Of a DNA stretch of 8,519 nucleotides, positions 6,588 to 8,519 are shown piece by piece. A program made the position numbers and the translations under genes. Below the pieces are notes generated by a model. The model had not been told where the DNA came from, did not search any database, and was given only the letters and a program-made list of their open reading frames with translations. Positions within the stretch are counted from its first letter, which is position 1. Each line of letters begins with the position of its first letter. Origin of the DNA: an uncultured Lachnospiraceae bacterium (GTDB lineage Bacteria; Bacillota; Clostridia; Lachnospirales; Lachnospiraceae). The stretch lies in the NCBI GenBank assembly GCA_910578885.1, contig CAJTSH010000075.1, positions 1-8,519 on the forward strand, given 5' to 3'.

Positions 6588-7972
6588 AAATAAGAAAAAA
6601 TCAAATTAGAGATAAGTGTCAATCAGACAAGTATTATGCCTCAATAAAATATATGGCACACAGTTTACGTGGTAAAGATAGAGAAAATTTTATTATTACC
6701 GTTTGTGACCTTAATATTTATTTGGGGTGTATATGTGCTTTGACATGTGAAAAAAATGCAACGGTTGAGGAATATATCTGGAAAACTTTAAATAATTATT
6801 TTGAGCCAAGAAAAATAAAATTTTATGATAAATCTAGTGGGATATGGAAAGAAAATATAAAAAAACTGAATAGTAAAGATATTACATATTACCTTCTTGC
6901 ATGCAATGTGATGGGTAATATGAAAGCGATAAAATGGTATATTTACAATCATGAAGTTGACAAAGCTATTATAATTCAGTTGGCAAAAAATATGAATGAA
7001 GAACAACTGGTAGATTTAATATACACACTTTATAGATCTTCTCAAAATTGGGATAAAATAAGAGGCATTGGTTCTACTAAAAGTTTGTTTCTGTATAAAA
7101 ATGATCCGAGAATAAAAAAGATTCTTAGTGGGTTATGGTATAAAGATAGAGATGCATTTATACAATTAGCATACGATACAGGTTGGTTGGGAGATTTGGG
7201 AAAAAAGGCTCGCAAAGGAAACCGTATTTTTATCGAGTGTTTGGTTGGAGCAAATAAACTGCTGCTAACTATTGAGTTAATAGAAGAAGTGTTATGTGAT
7301 TTGGAAAGTGATGAGAGTTCATATGATACTTTATTAAAATTAGTTTTAAAGGAAAAAGGTGAGAGAAAACAATTTGCATATATATTGTATATTCAAAAAA
7401 TAAATAATGGATATGTAATGAAGGCTAAAGATTATGCTATTTTGAAAGGTTTAGGAAGGCCATCGCAAAAAATAGTCAATTATTTTATACCTTTTTTCTT
7501 AGATTTAGTAAATGGAGATTTTAGAACTAATATCAATCTTTTTGAATTAGGAGATGCCTTATCAAATGTTATAGTAAAACCAAATAAGATAACACCCAAA
7601 GTTGGATATGCGCGTAATAAAAATTTGAATATAGCATTAAAGACTACTAAAAATATAGATTTGAAAAAAGTGCTATTCTTTTACTTTAATACGACAATGT
7701 CCGTTAAAGCAAGTTTGGATGAGTTGTTTAGACTTTTGAATATGTATCATGATGTTCAACCAAGTGAGTTAATACGAGAACTAAAATCATTTCCAATATG
7801 GGTAAAGGCAACTGGAATAGAACAAGGCAAAAGCAATAATATAACAACGGAGAACTATCTTAAAATCGAGCCGCAAATTGTAATCGGAAATGTTATTTTA
7901 ATGTCAATTGTTGACTATGATTATGTTTTAAAAGAATTTGTTGCTAAGCCATATACTGGCTCTATTTTTTAG
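6584..7972 (+). CDS. putative C-terminal/sensor partner of the NACHT NTPase
   Basis: This is a 462-aa protein. The first ATG in frame comes only at residue 24, so the TTG at 6584, with a good Shine-Dalgarno and a four-base TTGA overlap with the NACHT stop, is the likely start. There are no Walker motifs, signal peptide or obvious catalytic motifs. The chain is Lys/Tyr/Ile-rich and appears almost wholly helical, like a repeat scaffold. Residues 34-55 (ENFIITVCDLNIYLGCICAL) resemble the 'N-x-x-L-A-x-x-C' helix that follows the winged helix in one-chain NACHT proteins. It may therefore be the sensor half, either as a genuine separate subunit or because a single-base change split one gene: the reading frame stays open upstream to 6455. 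It would act with the NACHT protein to recognise a phage cue. The function is inferred and the family is not recognised with confidence. Confidence 0.7.
   Translation: MKIRKNQIRDKCQSDKYYASIKYMAHSLRGKDRENFIITVCDLNIYLGCICALTCEKNATVEEYIWKTLNNYFEPRKIKFYDKSSGIWKENIKKLNSKDITYYLLACNVMGNMKAIKWYIYNHEVDKAIIIQLAKNMNEEQLVDLIYTLYRSSQNWDKIRGIGSTKSLFLYKNDPRIKKILSGLWYKDRDAFIQLAYDTGWLGDLGKKARKGNRIFIECLVGANKLLLTIELIEEVLCDLESDESSYDTLLKLVLKEKGERKQFAYILYIQKINNGYVMKAKDYAILKGLGRPSQKIVNYFIPFFLDLVNGDFRTNINLFELGDALSNVIVKPNKITPKVGYARNKNLNIALKTTKNIDLKKVLFFYFNTTMSVKASLDELFRLLNMYHDVQPSELIRELKSFPIWVKATGIEQGKSNNITTENYLKIEPQIVIGNVILMSIVDYDYVLKEFVAKPYTGSIF
7947..7970 (+). terminator. small terminator-like hairpin spanning the end of the module
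   Basis: AGCCA (7947-7951) and TGGCT (7957-7961) form a five-base stem around TATAC, followed by CTA and six T (7965-7970), just at the stop codon of the third gene. The stem is short, so termination may be inefficient, but this is the only terminator-like structure at the end of the module. Confidence 0.4.
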
Positions 7973-8050
7973 AAATTAAGATAGTCACAGGAAGGGCAGA
8001 CAGAGGTATGTAAGAAATAGTAGTTATATGCATAAATAGAGGCTATTACT

Positions 8051-8167
8051 ATGATACGTTTATCTCTTTGCCCATTTGTTGAAAAAAACACTAGAATGTG
8101 GGGTAAATGCTATCCCCCTAAGTGGGGTATAAACCTTTTCGCAAAAGGTGACGGTTTCGCTATTTAG
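8051..8167 (+). CDS. possible 38-aa small ORF
   Basis: ATG 8051 follows TAGAGG (8037-8042) at an eight-base spacing and opens 38 codons ending at TAG 8165. The peptide contains CPFVEKNTRMWGKCYPPKWG and then NLFAKGDGFAI, with three Trp/Cys-type residues that make it look somewhat protein-like. However, it runs through the inverted repeats and hairpins of this region, so the same bases may be structural. The family is not recognised. Confidence 0.2.
   Translation: MIRLSLCPFVEKNTRMWGKCYPPKWGINLFAKGDGFAI
8134..8148 (+). repeat. perfect small hairpin CCTTTT-CGC-AAAAGG
   Basis: A six-base perfect stem with a CGC loop. Its core TTTTCGCAAAAG (8136-8147) recurs identically at 8366-8377, where it again forms a hairpin. 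Its 3' arm shares GG 8147-8148 with the larger hairpin that follows, so the two cannot form fully together. Confidence 0.55.
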
Positions 8168-8187
8168 TATAAGAAGAAACTTTCACC
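8147..8187 (+). repeat. 12-base hairpin GGTGACGGTTTC / GAAACTTTCACC
   Basis: The arms at 8147-8158 and 8176-8187 pair at eleven of twelve positions, counting one G-U pair, with a 17-base loop. No T-run follows, so this is not an intrinsic terminator. It could be an RNA structure or an operator half-site pair. Confidence 0.5.
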
Positions 8188-8362
8188 GCATGTTGAAACA
8201 GTCTGCCTTCTGTCGAGAAAAGCCCAATAAATCAAAGGATTTCGCCATTTTGGGAATAAAATAGATGTGTGTTTCTGTTTCCGTAGAGTGATGATATAAC
8301 CGGATGTTTACCCCAGGGGATAGGCTTTGGGAAATGGGAGATATACATTTTGGCGAAAGGAT

Positions 8363-8378
8363 ACTTTTTCGCAAAAGT
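8363..8378 (+). repeat. second copy of the TTTTCGCAAAAG hairpin
   Basis: ACTTTT-TCGC-AAAAGT forms a six-base stem 25 bases before the ATG at 8404. An alternative stem, GCGAAA (8353-8358) with TTTCGC (8367-8372), competes for the same bases. Downstream, TTTCACGTCATG (8381-8392) echoes TTTCACCGCATG (8181-8192) next to the first copy (10 of 12), so a larger unit has been duplicated and has diverged. Confidence 0.5.
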
Positions 8379-8403
8379 TGTTTCACGTCATGAGGATGAG
8401 AAG

Positions 8404-8519
8404 ATGAGTAATGATTTTGAGAATTCACAGGAGTATAGGAAAGCACTTGAGATAGCTAAGAAGCAGGAAGAATTATATAAAAATGTTACGAAAGCGATAT
8501 CTCCAGAAGCGTTAGCAAA
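8404..8519 (+). CDS. unrecognised protein, N-terminal 38 residues (partial)
   Basis: ATG 8404 follows GAGGATGAG, a moderate ribosome-binding site, and the frame stays open to the end of the window. The visible peptide begins MSNDFENSQEYRKALEIAKK and continues with a charged helix ending in TKAISPEALA. It is hydrophilic and helical, without a signal peptide or membrane segment, so a cytoplasmic protein is likely. Too little is present to name a family. It starts about 430 bases after the NACHT module and behind the repeat-rich leader, so it is probably a separate transcription unit. Confidence 0.55.
   Translation, partial: MSNDFENSQEYRKALEIAKKQEELYKNVTKAISPEALA

Larger units (their letters stand above)
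8109..8325. repeat. inverted repeat pair of C4/G4 elements
   Basis: On the plus strand 8109-8134 contains CTATCCCC, then CTAAG, then TGGGGTATAAAC. The minus strand of 8306-8325 reads GCCTATCCCCTGGGGTAAAC. The two agree apart from small gaps (5 and 2 bases). A further GTGGGGTAAAT stands at 8098-8108. Each unit is itself nearly palindromic around the C4/G4 tracts, like an operator or a foldback unit. Confidence 0.5.
7973..8403. other. AT-rich intergenic region rich in hairpins and repeats
   Basis: These 430 bases contain no convincing gene of normal size. Positions 8085-8400 hold several short inverted and direct repeats listed separately, with C4/G4 tracts in otherwise AT-rich DNA. Possible readings are a structured 5' leader or small RNA ahead of the gene at 8404, a repeat element of MITE type, or an operator region. 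A TATAAC at 8295-8300 is the best -10-like hexamer upstream of that gene, with only a poor -35 (TTTCTG, 8272-8277). Confidence 0.55.

Noticed and set aside
2307..8094. The ten-base word AAAACACTAG shared by 2307-2316 and 8085-8094, considered as attachment-site cores
   Set aside because: A ten-base match is expected many times by chance in 8.5 kb, and no longer flanking identity exists.
8085..8403. CRISPR array
   Set aside because: The repeats are only about 12 bases, are present twice, partly inverted and unevenly spaced; there is no regular repeat-spacer pattern and no cas gene.
8183..8446. An 87-codon minus-strand frame in the repeat-rich region
   Set aside because: It reads through the hairpins and repeats and overlaps the start of the better-supported gene at 8404, with Ser/His/Gln-rich low-quality content and no clear ribosome-binding site.
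1..8519. tRNA or rRNA genes
   Set aside because: No cloverleaf with a GGTTCRA-type T-arm and CCA-type end, and no conserved rRNA segment, was seen on either strand.

Overview
The window looks like an accessory, mobile-element-rich stretch from a low-to-mid GC Firmicute. A gut Lachnospiraceae-type Clostridium is the best guess, from the style of the integrase, the serine recombinase and the transposition ATPase. No housekeeping gene is present to anchor the taxonomy. All convincing genes are on the plus strand. The left 2.3 kb is GC-rich, the middle recombinase remnant is intermediate, and everything from about 3.56 kb onward is clearly AT-rich, which suggests at least two sources for the DNA.

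Left part (1-2360): the 3' end of an ExeA/TniB-type AAA+ ATPase gene, of the kind that works with a DDE transposase. It is followed by an ATGA-overlapping small ORF that may be frameshifted, then a 380-base mostly non-coding stretch with a minus-strand terminator-like hairpin and a tiny ORF behind a perfect Shine-Dalgarno. Next is a full-length tyrosine recombinase (458 aa, all catalytic residues visible) that carries an apparent Xre-like helix-turn-helix insertion. A long hairpin closes this gene.

Middle (2440-3560): a large serine recombinase without its N-terminal catalytic domain, so a mobile-element relic. It ends at a textbook terminator (GC stem plus seven T).

Right-centre (3595-7972): the most interesting part, a self-contained three-gene module. 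A 388-aa protein has an N-terminal SEC-C zinc motif and further Cys/His clusters. A 566-aa NACHT NTPase has a helical N-terminal domain carrying an RNxxxH motif like that of HEPN ribonucleases, and it stops immediately after its winged-helix region. A 462-aa protein overlaps it by four bases and starts with sequence resembling what normally follows in one-chain NACHT proteins. The inference is a bacterial NLR-like (bNACHT) defence system with its presumed sensor half on a separate polypeptide, paired with a zinc-motif protein. NACHT anti-phage proteins are established; this split architecture and the SEC-C partner are what deserve checking.

Right end (7973-8519): a 430-base AT-rich leader full of short hairpins and inverted or direct repeats, ahead of the first 38 codons of an unrecognised gene that runs off the window.
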